64,000 nt of DNA from Haloferax gibbonsii ATCC 33959 (lineage in GTDB: Archaea > Halobacteriota > Halobacteria > Halobacteriales > Haloferacaceae). The notes under the pieces are model-generated. The model did no database searches, was not told where the DNA came from, and saw nothing but the letters and a program-made list of their open reading frames with translations. The first letter of the stretch is position 1; every line of letters starts with the position of its first letter. Positions 44,189 to 51,885 of this stretch are shown in pieces. Position numbers and translations under genes: made by a program. Location: the NCBI RefSeq assembly GCF_000336775.1, contig NZ_AOLJ01000018.1, positions 10,938 through 74,937 on the forward strand. Direction: 5' to 3'.

Positions 44189-44218
44189 CGTCGCGTCACC
44201 GCTCTCGGTTCTTTTTTG
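44178..44218 (+). terminator. Hairpin plus T-tract after the surface-protein operon
   Basis: GACGCGAC (44178-44185) and GTCGCGTC (44190-44197) form a perfect 8-bp stem overlapping the stop codon, followed by TTCTTTTTT at 44209-44217. It looks like an intrinsic terminator of the bacterial kind, uncommon in archaea where a T-tract alone usually suffices. Confidence 0.6.
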
Positions 44219-44434
44219 GCTCGACGTGTGCGGACGACTCGCTTCCGAATCAGAGAGTCACGTACGGCGCTGTTGAAATCCGTACTGCTAGTTTGTTGCG
44301 TCCGTGGTGAATACAGGGCGCAAGTCTTGCAAGGTTGAATTGTAATTCAGGTTATCGAATAAGCAACCGCGTGTGAAATTTCTCAACCCAATGTGTGAAC
44401 AGAACGTTTTTGAAGGCTTTGTTAGTGTTCTGAA

Positions 44435-44872
44435 ATGATGCAAGGTGTCCCTCGGAGAAAAGTCCTCCAACTGGGTGGTGCAGCTCTCACTACGAGTCTT
44501 GCCGGGTGCACTTCTTTCTTGGAACAATCAAGTACCAGCCTCAGTCAGGTGGAGATTTTCAATCAACGGCCGGAACAACATACAGCTCACTTACTTATTG
44601 AGCGTAATGACGAGATCGTGTCCTGGTCTTCATTTGAATTGAAACAAGCGGCAAATCAGCAGACAGATATCACGAAGGTTGACAGCAGAGTCATCAAGGA
44701 CGAGTGGCCAGAAGGTTCTGCAACGTTCGCAATTCACGTAAGACTTGACGCTCAAACATCGTGGAGTTCTCTCACACTTGATGAACAAGACAAAGGATGT
44801 CATGAGGTTTTGGCAGTTATTGATCGTACTGACGAACCTCGTGTTTCATTTTTCTCTTCGAATGATTGTTGA
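44435..44872 (+). CDS. Lipoprotein gene in AT-rich island
   Basis: 145 residues. Twin-arginine-like start (RRKVLQLGGAALTTS), lipobox LAGC at about 22-25, then a beta domain with HTAHLLIERNDEIVSWSSF and two late cysteines (KGCHEV and C-terminal NDC) that may pair. The fold resembles small Ig-like haloarchaeal lipoproteins. Base composition is far more AT-rich than the neighbours, and codons ending in A/T are common, which points to recent acquisition. Confidence 0.7.
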   Translation: MMQGVPRRKVLQLGGAALTTSLAGCTSFLEQSSTSLSQVEIFNQRPEQHTAHLLIERNDEIVSWSSFELKQAANQQTDITKVDSRVIKDEWPEGSATFAIHVRLDAQTSWSSLTLDEQDKGCHEVLAVIDRTDEPRVSFFSSNDC

Positions 44873-45289
44873 AGCAATTGTAAGTAATCTCGTGGGAACG
44901 CTTCTGGGCTAAATTCATCGAAGATGAGATCATTCAATCCGATGAGCCAGTTCTGACAAATTGACCGTAGAATGTTGAGGACGTGATGAACTCATCCTCC
45001 GTCTGTGTCACGCCGTACGTATCAAATTCAAATTCTCGGGCACCAACAGAACCTAACGCACGGTGTCAGCTACGGGTGTGAGCCACGGTCGTGGTACGCT
45101 TGGCGTGGGTCCTGACGCTGACTCGTTATACTGAAACAGCGACCGAATCGGAGTTCTCGTCCATCCACCGGGCCGTGTGAGAGGCACGATTCGCTCTGCG
45201 TGCGATGGGGCGCGACGTGACTCAGCGACCAGCGTCGGCTCAGTCCGTCGAAAAGAAGAACACGCGAGGAGCGCAGTCGGCCGTCTCGA
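44873..45289. other. AT-rich to normal intergenic DNA, no gene seen
   Basis: The AT-rich part ends near 45060; the rest is normal GC. I find no frame with haloarchaeal codon bias and no start with an SD. The stretch next to 45290 is the 3' trailer of the minus-strand surface-protein gene. Confidence 0.6.
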
Positions 45290-46426
45290 TTAGGAGCGGC
45301 GACGCAGGAGACTGACGCCGACGAGCCCGACGACACAGACGAGTGCAATCCCGACCGGCCCCCAGAGGGGAACTGCGGTTTCGGTCGTGGTTTCAGTCGT
45401 CGAGGGCGCTGCGGTTTGCGTCGAGGTCTCCGTTCCGGACGTATCCGTGGATTCCGTCGTCGAAGCCGACTGGTCGTCTTCGTCCGGGTCGTTCTCTTCA
45501 TCTGCGTCGTCCGCGTCATCCGCGTCGTTCCCATCGTCCGTGGGCGTCGGCGAGTCAGTCGTCTCCGCCGAACTCCCTCCGGAGTTCCCCGCGGTCGTAT
45601 TGGCTGTGGTGGACTCGTTGGTTGGGGCCGACGTTGCGGTCTCGGTCGTCTCCGTGGTCGTCGTGTCGTCGGACCCGTCCGTCGAGTCCGAGTCTTCGAG
45701 CGACCCTTCCTCGACGACGCTCACGGACTGGGTTCCGCTCACCGCGACGAGTTCGGGTTCACCGAACACTTCGTCGCCGGTCTGGGCGGCCGAATAGAGC
45801 CGATAGTCGCCCGTCGAGAGCGACGCGACGTCGACCGTCGCCGTGTAGTTCAACCCCGTCTGTCGGGTCGCGGTCGTGCGGACAGACGTCGACTCGTTCC
45901 CGAGAACGACCTCGACGCCGGCCGGCGGCGATTCGACGTCGTTGCTGACTTTGGAGAGGTTCACTTCCACGAGGAGTTCGTCGTCCGATTCGACGCGGTC
46001 CGCCGCGGTCTGTTCGACGTCGAACCCGTTGATGATGAACGGTTCGACCGCGTAGACGGTTTCAGTTCCGTTCGTGAGCGCGATTGCGTACGTACCGGGG
46101 TCGTAGCGATCGAGCGAGAACGACGCCGAGGCGGAGCCGCCGTCGACGTACTGGCTGTCACGGAGTCGCTGTTGACTGTCGACGACACGGATGGAGTACG
46201 AGTCACCGGACGGGCCGTCGGTCGAAACGGAGAGGTAGCCGTCTTCCGACGCGCTGCCGATGGCTTCGATGGTCTGGTCTCCCCACTGAGTCGAAATCGT
46301 TCGGTCCGGGATGTCGAGGTCGCCGTCGATGTCGACGTCGTAGTCGGCGCTCTGTGCCGCCGTCAACGGGGCGACCGCCGAACACACCAACACGAGCGCC
46401 AAGAGGAGGGCACGGGACGAGTGCAT
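45290..46426 (-). CDS. Secreted Thr-rich surface protein with C-terminal helix
   Basis: 378 residues. Signal peptide (1-24), two beta domains (about 28-125: TIEAIGSASEDGYLSVSTDG; about 130-225: VNLSKVSNDVESPPAGVEVV), a long Thr/Ser/Asp-rich stalk (about 240-345) likely O-glycosylated, and a C-terminal helix VPLWGPVGIALVCVVGLVG with RRRS. No PGF motif. It is the last gene of the ABC-permease set (55 bp after the permease) and may be its substrate or an extracytoplasmic partner. Confidence 0.85.
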   Translation of the reverse strand: MHSSRALLLALVLVCSAVAPLTAAQSADYDVDIDGDLDIPDRTISTQWGDQTIEAIGSASEDGYLSVSTDGPSGDSYSIRVVDSQQRLRDSQYVDGGSASASFSLDRYDPGTYAIALTNGTETVYAVEPFIINGFDVEQTAADRVESDDELLVEVNLSKVSNDVESPPAGVEVVLGNESTSVRTTATRQTGLNYTATVDVASLSTGDYRLYSAAQTGDEVFGEPELVAVSGTQSVSVVEEGSLEDSDSTDGSDDTTTTETTETATSAPTNESTTANTTAGNSGGSSAETTDSPTPTDDGNDADDADDADEENDPDEDDQSASTTESTDTSGTETSTQTAAPSTTETTTETAVPLWGPVGIALVCVVGLVGVSLLRRRS

Positions 46427-46481
46427 GTGCCAGCCTCTACAGTCGTCTGGGGTAAGTGCATTGTCATGGCGAGTCGAACAG

Positions 46482-49475
46482 TCAGCGGTGGAGCAACCGC
46501 CCGACGTCGAACCGAACGAAGGGCGTCGCCGCGATGACGGCGCTACAGACCGCGAGACAGACCGCGCCGAGGGCGGACGCGGCGACCAACAGGGGAGTGA
46601 ACGGGACGGCGAGTCGAATCCCGAAGACGACGAGCACGTCGACCCGCGCGAGCACCCACAGGAGCGCCGCCGCGAGGCCGAACGAGAGGACCGCCGCGGG
46701 AATCGCGAGACGGACGGCGTCGGCCGCGAGCAAGGCGAGAATCCGTCGTCTGCTCGCGCCGGTCGCGCGGTAGATGCCGATGACGCGGCGGTTCGCGTGC
46801 ACCGCCTGCGCGAACGTCGCGGTCGTGCCGCCGATGGTGCTCAACCCGGCGAGCGAGACGAGCACGACGAACAGCAACTGCACGTTTCCGAAGACGTTCT
46901 CGATGGCCCGGCCGATACCGGTTCCCTCGGTGTACTCGCCGCGACTGCTGAGCGTCGCCGCGACGCGCTCGTCGCCGGTGACGCGGTAGGTCGCCGTCGA
47001 GATGACCGTCCCGTCGACGACCAATCGGAGGTCGTACGTGCCCGGCGGCGGGTCGTCACCGAGTCCGACCTCGGACGCCGACAGTTCGATCTCCGAGACG
47101 TTTCCGGCGGTCAGTTCGAGGGTCCGCGTCTGGGTCCCACCCGGCGAGACGAGGGTGAGGTTGCGGACGAGGAAGCGGCCCCACGGGTTGGCGACGCGTG
47201 CGGTCACCGTCGGGTTCGTGAGTCGCGACCCGGTGGACGGCGAGACCGTCAACCGCCCGCCGAGTCGCTGCGGCGCGCCGCGTTCCACGGTGAGCGTGTG
47301 TTCTTCCGGGACGTAGCCGTCTTTCGAGAGCCGGAGCGTGTACGTGCCCGGCTCTTCGGGAACCCGGATGGGCACGCCGCCGCGGGCGTCCGTCGTCGCG
47401 CTCCGGCCGTCGAGCGTGACGGTCACACCGGAGACCACGGACTCGTTCGGCGTCGTCGCCGGTACGACGAGCGTGGACCCCGGCGGCGCGCGCGTCGGGT
47501 ACTCGGACGGGAGCTGAAGCGTGTTCGGCCGGTACACCGTCACCGAGCGGGTGACGCCGTCGGTCGCGAGTTCGTACGTCCCCGCGGTCTCGAAGCTCGT
47601 CTCGAACGACAGTTGGGTCGATTCGTCGCTCCCGAGCGTCACGTCTCGTTCGAGCGTTCGGTTCCCCACGCGGACCGTAACCGTTTCACTCGCGGTGGTG
47701 GACCCGAGGTTTCGGACCGTCGCGCCGAAGCGATACGTCGCGTTCGTCCGGACCTCGGACGGTCCCGAGAGGCTCGTCACGAGCAGTCCCGACGAGCGGT
47801 TCTGCAGGGACGTGAGCCTCGAAGACGCGTTCTTCGTCCGAATCAGGTGAACCGTTCCGGGACCCGTCGCCAGCGGCTGTGTCGTCTCGAGCGGGACGAC
47901 GAGCTGGTCGTTCGTCACGCCGCTTCCGGCGAACGTCCCGACGATTGTGACACGTCTGACGCCGGGCGTGACGCTCCCCCCGAGCGTCACCGTCTCTCCG
48001 ACTTCGAGCCCGAGCGTCCGCGCGAGGTCGGTCCCGACGACGGCCTCGTCGGCGCGCTGTGGGGCCGTCCCCGCGACTAACGACGCGTCGGTGACCGAGC
48101 TAAACGCGGTGTAGTTCGCCCCGCGAACGAGGTACGGCGTCCGGCCTCGGGTCTGCGCGTAGATGACCTCCGGGCTCGCCGTGATACCGTACGAGCGGAG
48201 GACCGTCGCGTAGTTCTCGTCGATGCGGCTGTTGAGGGGGTGTGCGGCACCGCTCTCGACGACCGTCCCGCTCGACGTTGTGGCGAGCGGCGCGAGCGCG
48301 CCGCCAATCGACCCCGTCAGTAGGATGATGAGCATGAAGACGGCGAGCGTCGCCGCCGTCGGGGTGAACGCCCGCCAATCGACGAGCGTCGGCGAGGCGA
48401 CCGCTTGGAATCGGCGAATCGGCTGCGGCCATCGACTGGTGGCCCGGTGTGTTTGGTCGAACTTCGGGTCGCCGCGGACGACCGGAAGCGCCGCGAGGAC
48501 CCCGGCGAAGAGGCCCATCACGAGGAGGAACCCGGCGATGCCGAGGAGCGAAAACGCGATATCCGCGGTCACGTTCGTCTGAATCGACACCGGGAGGCCC
48601 ACGTACGTCGCGGCGTTGACGACGCCGTTGGTCACGATTACGCCGAGCGCGTATCCCAACGCGACCCCGACGAACGTGAGCGACAGCACGCGCCCGAGGA
48701 TAATCGAGAGGATGCGCTGCGGCGACGCTCCGGTCGCGCGGGCGACGCCGATGAGACGGGTCCGGTCCCGAATCGACATCTTCGTGACGTTGTACACGAC
48801 GACGAGAATCAAGAGCCCGCCGGCGAACGCGGCGACCGAGAGCGTCCGGACGACCTGCGTGATACCGCCCGCCAGAAACGGGAGCGCCGCGATGAGCGGG
48901 ACGGTCGTCGGTGACGACGGTGCACCCGAACTCCCGGTGTCGAACACCAAGGCACCGCTCGTCCCCAACTGCTGGACGGTATCGGTGTCCGCGACGTACC
49001 ACGAGTCGGGAAACAGCGTTTCGTCGACGCGGTGCGGCGAGACGGACGTCGACACGGTATTTTCAGGGCCGGACAGCTCTATCAGATGGACCGTCGATAC
49101 CGGGGCCGAGACACCGTCTTTCGGCGGTCTCGGGAGCGTCGCGGCTTGCCACGAGACCGACGCACCGGAAATCGTTCGCGGCGCGTCCGGCGGTACCCCG
49201 ACGACTCGGCGCGTCTCGCCGTCCGGCAGTGAAACTGTCGTGACCGCGATGACGACCTCGTCGGCGGACGCGGCCGCAACGGCGTCGTCGTACGACTGTT
49301 CGTAGGTGACCGTCGCCGAACTCGAGAGGTCGGAACTGAGGGTGCCGGTGTAGGTGGCCGCCGTGAGCAACAACAGCGCGGAACCGAGGAGAAACGCTGT
49401 CGTGACGGCGACGACCGCGATGCTCAGCCACTCGCGGCGCGACCACCTCGAGAGGAGCGCTGTCGCATAGCGCAT
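46482..49475 (-). CDS. Large FtsX-type ABC permease (2)
   Basis: 997 residues. An N-terminal helix and periplasmic-like domain (about 20-195) are followed by an FtsX core of three helices (about 205-330, with SIRDRTRLIGVARATGASPQRIL), a fourth near 375-400, then a second extracytoplasmic part (about 400-860) that includes a CARDB-like module (LGSTTASETVTVRVGNRTLE) and a carboxypeptidase-regulatory-like module (TDARGGVPIRVPEE), and a second FtsX core (about 865-997, HANRRVIGIYRATGASRRRIL). MacB/FtsX-type systems transmit mechanical work across the membrane or export products. 15 bp after the ATPase gene. Confidence 0.9.
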   Translation of the reverse strand: MRYATALLSRWSRREWLSIAVVAVTTAFLLGSALLLLTAATYTGTLSSDLSSSATVTYEQSYDDAVAAASADEVVIAVTTVSLPDGETRRVVGVPPDAPRTISGASVSWQAATLPRPPKDGVSAPVSTVHLIELSGPENTVSTSVSPHRVDETLFPDSWYVADTDTVQQLGTSGALVFDTGSSGAPSSPTTVPLIAALPFLAGGITQVVRTLSVAAFAGGLLILVVVYNVTKMSIRDRTRLIGVARATGASPQRILSIILGRVLSLTFVGVALGYALGVIVTNGVVNAATYVGLPVSIQTNVTADIAFSLLGIAGFLLVMGLFAGVLAALPVVRGDPKFDQTHRATSRWPQPIRRFQAVASPTLVDWRAFTPTAATLAVFMLIILLTGSIGGALAPLATTSSGTVVESGAAHPLNSRIDENYATVLRSYGITASPEVIYAQTRGRTPYLVRGANYTAFSSVTDASLVAGTAPQRADEAVVGTDLARTLGLEVGETVTLGGSVTPGVRRVTIVGTFAGSGVTNDQLVVPLETTQPLATGPGTVHLIRTKNASSRLTSLQNRSSGLLVTSLSGPSEVRTNATYRFGATVRNLGSTTASETVTVRVGNRTLERDVTLGSDESTQLSFETSFETAGTYELATDGVTRSVTVYRPNTLQLPSEYPTRAPPGSTLVVPATTPNESVVSGVTVTLDGRSATTDARGGVPIRVPEEPGTYTLRLSKDGYVPEEHTLTVERGAPQRLGGRLTVSPSTGSRLTNPTVTARVANPWGRFLVRNLTLVSPGGTQTRTLELTAGNVSEIELSASEVGLGDDPPPGTYDLRLVVDGTVISTATYRVTGDERVAATLSSRGEYTEGTGIGRAIENVFGNVQLLFVVLVSLAGLSTIGGTTATFAQAVHANRRVIGIYRATGASRRRILALLAADAVRLAIPAAVLSFGLAAALLWVLARVDVLVVFGIRLAVPFTPLLVAASALGAVCLAVCSAVIAATPFVRFDVGRLLHR

Positions 49476-49490
49476 GTTATCCGAGGCGGT

Positions 49491-50171
49491 TCATTGACGG
49501 ATGAACTCGTCCGGTTTCCGGCGGAGCGAGCCGTCTATCAGCACGTGCGTCTCTTCGAACTGGTCGGACAGCGTGGGGTCGTGGCTGATCACGACGAGCG
49601 CGGTGTCCGTCTGGTCCTTGACGCGGAACAGGAGGTCGAGGACGCGCGCTGCGGTTTCGGGGTCGAGTTGCCCCGTCGGCTCGTCGGCGAAGACGACGTC
49701 CGGCCGGTTCGCGAGGGAGCGGGCGATGGCGACGCGCTGTTTCTCCCCGCCGCTGAGCGTCGCCGGATACTGGTCTTTGAGGTCCAAGATGTCGAGGGCG
49801 TCGAACAGCGTGTCGAGCCACGCCTCGTCTCGGCTCCGGGTGTGGTCCTGCGGCAGCGCGGCGTTATCCCACGCGGTCAGGTCCGGGATGAGCTGGAAGT
49901 CCTGGAACACGAATCCGATCGCGTCCCGCCGTAACACGGCGCGTTTCCGCTCGGGGAGCGCGCTCGTGTCGTCGCCGTGGACGTAGAGCGAGCCGCTGGT
50001 CGGGGTACTGAGCAGTCCGAGGACGTTGAACAGCGTCGTCTTCCCGGCACCGCTCGGTCCTTGAATGAGGAGGGAGGTGTCAGGCTCGACGGTGATGGAG
50101 ACGTCCGCGAGAATGGTGGAGTCACCACGTTCGACGGTGAGCGAATCGCCACGCAGTACGGGGCCCGTCAT
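49491..50171 (-). CDS. ABC transporter ATPase of MacB/LolD type
   Basis: 226 residues from ATG 50171. Walker A GPSGAGKT (38-45), Q-loop VFQDFQL, signature LSGGEKQR, Walker B VVFADEPTG and switch His in VISHDP are intact. The closest class is the MacB/LolD/FtsE group that pairs with FtsX-like permeases, which fits the two large permeases on either side. It would energise both, either as one complex with a heterodimer or as alternatives. Confidence 0.94.
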   Translation of the reverse strand: MTGPVLRGDSLTVERGDSTILADVSITVEPDTSLLIQGPSGAGKTTLFNVLGLLSTPTSGSLYVHGDDTSALPERKRAVLRRDAIGFVFQDFQLIPDLTAWDNAALPQDHTRSRDEAWLDTLFDALDILDLKDQYPATLSGGEKQRVAIARSLANRPDVVFADEPTGQLDPETAARVLDLLFRVKDQTDTALVVISHDPTLSDQFEETHVLIDGSLRRKPDEFIRQ

Positions 50172-50220
50172 CGATATGCTCCCTTCATGCTTCACGTATG
50201 TATAGTGTATGGGTGCTCGG

Positions 50221-51885
50221 TCAGACCGTCCGGTTCGTCGCGGCCGCGCACGTCGCGTTTCCGACCGGCCGGGACACCACCACGGGGTCGTTCCCGGTGT
50301 TGGCGTAGACGACGTTCCGCGTCGCGGTCCACTCGGCGTACGCGGTCGCCGAGACGGTCTCCGGGGCGTTCGGGAAGAGGTGCGCACCGGTCGTCGTCCA
50401 CGAGCGTTGCGAGATGACGAGACAGTCCGGGCTCGGTCCGCCCGAGAGCCAGTTCGCGACGGCGCTGTAGCCGACCTGCGCCTTGAAGTAGTTCGCCCCG
50501 ACCCGCGTCAGCGAGTGGTCGCTCAACCACGGCGAGTCGGTGTGCGTGGAGGCGAATTTGACGCCGTCGAACTCGGACTCGTAGGTCGTCGACGGGACGG
50601 TCGCCGTGTCCATCGTGAGGTACGCGAGCGGTGCGGTCGCGACTGTCGACACGAGCACGAGCGCGACGAGCCCGAGGCGGAGCGTGCGCCCGGCGGTCGA
50701 CCCCGATGCGGCCTGAAGGAGGCGAACGAGGACAACTCCGACGAGCATCGCCGCCGGGATGTGAAGGAACGTCTGCGCGCGCATGACCGTGTCGTAGTAC
50801 TCGGGCGTGAGCGACGCGGTGAGGCCGAACCCGATGATGGTGACCGGCGCGAGGAACATCGCCGTCGGTATCGCGCCGCCGCGGTACGACTCGAACAGTT
50901 CGAGTCCGAAGGCGGCGGTCACCGCGAACACGCCGAGAATCGCGACGAGCCCCAAGATGAGCGGCGGCGTCTGGGTCGTCCCCGGGAATATCGGCGAGAC
51001 GGCGTTGAGCCCGACGATGCCGAAAAACGACCCGACGACGGCGAGATACGAGACCTGTTTGACCCGGCGGCCCGTCTGTTGGACCCACACGATGCCGATG
51101 GCGAGGAGGACGAGCCACGCGAGGAAGAGCCCGGGATAGGCCATGACTCGGTTCACGTACGGGACGCTGAGCGTCGTCGACGACTCGGCGAAGCGGTAGT
51201 ACGAGAACATGTACGCCCAGAAAGCGACCGCGAGCACGCCCGGACCGAGCACCGAGCGGAGCGACAGCCGCACGGAGACGTGGCGCACGACGAGCGCGGT
51301 CACGACGAGCGCGGCGATGAACGTCGAAAACGTGTGCGTCATCGGGAACACGACGAGCAAGAGCCCGACGACGAGCCACCAGCGGCGGAGCCGACTCCGC
51401 AACGCGAGGTGCAGACAGAACGCGAGCGTAATCACGAGGAGGATGCCGAGAATCTCCTCGTCGGGAACCGTGGTCCGACGGAGGAACAGCCCCTGAATGG
51501 CGAGGAGCGTCGCCGTCACCGCGCCGACCGCGGTGGCGGTCCCGTCGCTCGACCCGCTGTCGCGGAGCACGCGGCGAGCGACGACGCCGCCGACGAAACA
51601 GATAACCCCGCCGACGACGGTCGCGAGCGGCTGAATCGCACGGACGGGAACGGCGTCGGTGACCAGCGACACGACGCTCAGGTACGTGCTGAACACGAGG
51701 TTGTCCGCCCGCTGCGTGAGCGGGAGCGAACCCGTCTCCGTGGCCGTCTTCGCTAACCACGCGTAGTCGAATCCGTCGAGCGTCGATGGAAGGCCGCTCC
51801 AATAAAGCGGGAGAGCACGGAGGGCGAACGCGAGGGCGACACCCGCGATGAGAATCACGAATCCGCGGCGGCGTCCGTTACTCAT
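50221..51885 (-). CDS. Polytopic membrane protein, glycosyltransferase-C-like
   Basis: 554 residues with about 12-13 helices, a large loop early (WSGLPSTLDGFDYAWLAKTA, ending near TQRADNL) and a C-terminal extracytoplasmic domain (about 430-554) with several aromatic residues and Cys. The Asp-containing first loop and overall plan resemble GT-C-fold glycosyltransferases or oligosaccharyl-type enzymes that use lipid-linked sugars, but I cannot confirm the family. The start overlaps the stop of the upstream permease by eight bases, so it is part of the same operon. It may modify substrates of the ABC system. Confidence 0.75.
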   Translation of the reverse strand: MSNGRRRGFVILIAGVALAFALRALPLYWSGLPSTLDGFDYAWLAKTATETGSLPLTQRADNLVFSTYLSVVSLVTDAVPVRAIQPLATVVGGVICFVGGVVARRVLRDSGSSDGTATAVGAVTATLLAIQGLFLRRTTVPDEEILGILLVITLAFCLHLALRSRLRRWWLVVGLLLVVFPMTHTFSTFIAALVVTALVVRHVSVRLSLRSVLGPGVLAVAFWAYMFSYYRFAESSTTLSVPYVNRVMAYPGLFLAWLVLLAIGIVWVQQTGRRVKQVSYLAVVGSFFGIVGLNAVSPIFPGTTQTPPLILGLVAILGVFAVTAAFGLELFESYRGGAIPTAMFLAPVTIIGFGLTASLTPEYYDTVMRAQTFLHIPAAMLVGVVLVRLLQAASGSTAGRTLRLGLVALVLVSTVATAPLAYLTMDTATVPSTTYESEFDGVKFASTHTDSPWLSDHSLTRVGANYFKAQVGYSAVANWLSGGPSPDCLVISQRSWTTTGAHLFPNAPETVSATAYAEWTATRNVVYANTGNDPVVVSRPVGNATCAAATNRTV

